Assembly: GCA_905250115.1 (NCBI GenBank)
Contig: CAJNOI010000006.1
Coordinates: 1,097,526 to 1,161,525 of the forward strand
DNA from: Adineta steineri
Lineage: Eukaryota > Rotifera > Eurotatoria > Adinetida > Adinetidae
DNA length: 64,000 nucleotides
Reading direction: 5' to 3'
Shown here: positions 62,824 to 64,000 of the stretch, in pieces
Position numbering within the stretch: position 1 is the stretch's first letter
Layout: every line of letters starts with the position of its first letter
Notes under the pieces: generated by a model
Seen by the model: only the letters and a program-made list of their open reading frames with translations
Database searches by the model: none
Told to the model about the DNA's origin: nothing
Program-made: the position numbers and the translations under genes

Positions 62824-63269
62824 CTCTATGTTTTTATTTTTTGTTATTTTTATTTCTTTCCTTTTTTTTCAAATAAAAACAAATAGATACAGAAATTGTA
62901 TATCGTTTTTATAAAGGAAAACAACATTCCATACAAATATAAACTGTTCTCTAAATGAAATAAAAATAAATTTTTTTTATAACATTCTTTTGTTTCGAAT
63001 AGTATTCTTCTGCCTTATATTTTTCAATACGATAGTCATTTTGATAGATGTATATAACAATGCTTTCGAAACGATACGTATATATTTAAATATAACATCA
63101 AGAAACATTTTATTTGTTTTGTCATTTCTTTATAGAATTGATTAAATATTTATATAATTATGTGTTTTATTTAAAGAAAAAAAATAGAAGTTTGTTTTAT
63201 CAAGTTTTATTTAGAGAAAAAAAGACTAAACTAAAGAAAACGGAAAGAACAAAAAACAAAAAGAAAAAA
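62824..63269. other. Intergenic AT-rich spacer
   Basis: Very AT-rich with several AATAAA-like sites on both strands, fitting two converging 3' ends. No gene seen. Confidence 0.5.
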
Positions 63270-63817
63270 TTAAACGTCTGTTTGAAGTGCTGAGACTCGT
63301 TCGGCACCCATGTTTGAAACCATCATGTTCAATATAGCAGCATCTTCTGTTTCTTTAATAAGAGCTTCGGTTGTAATATGAAGCTGTTTCTCCACTTCAC
63401 AAGTCCTCGCTTCGCTCCATGAGGCTCCTGCTCCACTTTACAAAGCTCTTGCTTTCTTCCATGAAGTTCTTGTTTCACTTCACGAAGCTCGTATTTTTGT
63501 AAAGTGGAGTTCTCGCCCCGTGAAATGAAGCACTTGCTCCTTATGGTTCAGATCTCTCTCCATTTGATTAATCTCTGCTGTTAGTCAAGCGATTTCAGCG
63601 GTCATTGTTGGCTGCACACCCTAACCCAGGTCGATCGTTCAGACCATCTGAAAAGTTGCCTTTTCAAGGCATGAAACGGCCATAGAACGGCGTAATTTCT
63701 GCCGTGAACTGTTAATACTGAGGGCCGTATTTGGCTTGGGAGAACAAAGAACCTGAAAATTATAAATAAGAAAGAAAAAAGGTGGTGTAATGTTTCACGA
63801 AGAGAGAAAACAAACAA
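63270..63817 (-). pseudogene. Disrupted coiled-coil gene copy with internal repeats
   Basis: The 3' part reads EKQLHITTEALIKETEDAAIL and ends in ALQTDV with TAA at 63272-63270. Upstream, a repeat unit of about 36 bp (CAAGAACTTCATGG / CAGGAGCCTCATGG) encodes EVKQELHGRKQELCKVEQE. Successive units lie in different frames: CTTTGTAAAG in one unit is CTTGTGAAG in the next, a 1-bp loss. Further up, MTAEIA is followed by TGA and then, in the same frame, LTAEINQMERDLNHKEQVLHF. An in-frame stop and at least two frameshifts show decay. An exon-like segment at about 63602-63753 precedes it. The AEIxQxE..K..L pattern resembles the plus-strand exon at 61474. Confidence 0.5.
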
Positions 63818-63918
63818 TAACTTACCAATGTTCTTTCCTAAACATCGCTAATAAATTCCGTCAAATCTATAAGAAAAAATGAATATTTCTGAACTTTATA
63901 GTCTAAAGGTTGATTTAA

Positions 63919-64000
63919 TTATGGGAAATTTTTGATCGTGTCTATCAAAGCAAGATCTTCTGTGGCTTTGATAAGAGCTTCTGTTATTTTTTGGAAGTTC
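63919..64000 (-). CDS. C-terminal end of a related coiled-coil protein (5' part beyond the window)
   Basis: The last 82 bases encode the end of a protein, KITEALIKATEDLALIDTIKNFP with TAA at 63921-63919. It parallels TTEALIKETEDAAILNMMVSN of the disrupted copy at 63270, so the two are tandem paralogues on the same strand. Both the similarity and the stop are seen; function is unknown. Confidence 0.45.
   Translation of the reverse strand, partial: NFQKITEALIKATEDLALIDTIKNFP

Noticed and set aside
1-64000. tRNA, rRNA, CRISPR, prophage or bacterial operon features
   Set aside because: No tRNA internal-promoter pattern (GGTTCGANTCC), no rRNA-like sequence and no spaced direct-repeat array was seen. 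Gene structure is eukaryotic throughout.

Overview
This is nuclear DNA from a small invertebrate animal. It is AT-rich, and its conserved metazoan genes are cut by many very short introns (mostly about 45-80 bp, GT..AG, usually ending TTTTAG or AAAG). The genes are densely packed and often less than 300 bp apart. Epsilon-tubulin points to an animal with centrioles and cilia, and two enzyme genes (old yellow enzyme, YciI-like) are of kinds often acquired laterally. My best guess is a bdelloid rotifer, but that is inference from style, not proof. One 10-N assembly gap lies at 6690-6699. I assembled exon chains by hand from reading frame, splice sites and remembered family similarity, and all chains given for named genes are in phase.

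Layout. 1-5566: IMP dehydrogenase (minus, cut by the window edge) and cullin-5 (plus) diverge from a 254-bp shared promoter region. 5567-8152: a small secreted-peptide gene with a TATA box and the gap, then a TTTTA-rich tract split by a MITE. 8153-13637: a 23-exon cytosolic carboxypeptidase (CCP1/AGTPBP1 type) with a small secreted-peptide gene on the opposite strand inside its first intron. 14608-21108: an adiponectin-receptor-like PAQR protein, a YciI-domain protein and the cold-shock-domain RNA-binding protein CSDE1/UNR. 22620-28349: an orphan single-pass membrane protein, an RWD + MJ1316 + 2H-phosphoesterase protein (LENG9-like) and ribosomal protein L10.

29529-41514 is a compact run of six minus-strand genes: acid ceramidase, epsilon-tubulin, ABHD18, prohibitin-1 and LARP1, followed at 42630-44336 by a class A GPCR. 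They are spaced 140-1100 bp apart and are functionally unrelated housekeeping or signalling genes, so the clustering looks like compactness and not an operon.

44337-64000 is very different: gene-poor, with microsatellites, one candidate two-exon membrane protein (51561-52773), an old yellow enzyme gene (54680-55889), a LINE tail (about 60600-60770), and from 60980 to the end a cluster of related, partly broken coiled-coil gene copies with duplicated exons and a duplicated upstream segment. This last cluster is the least explained part of the window and the best place to look for something new.
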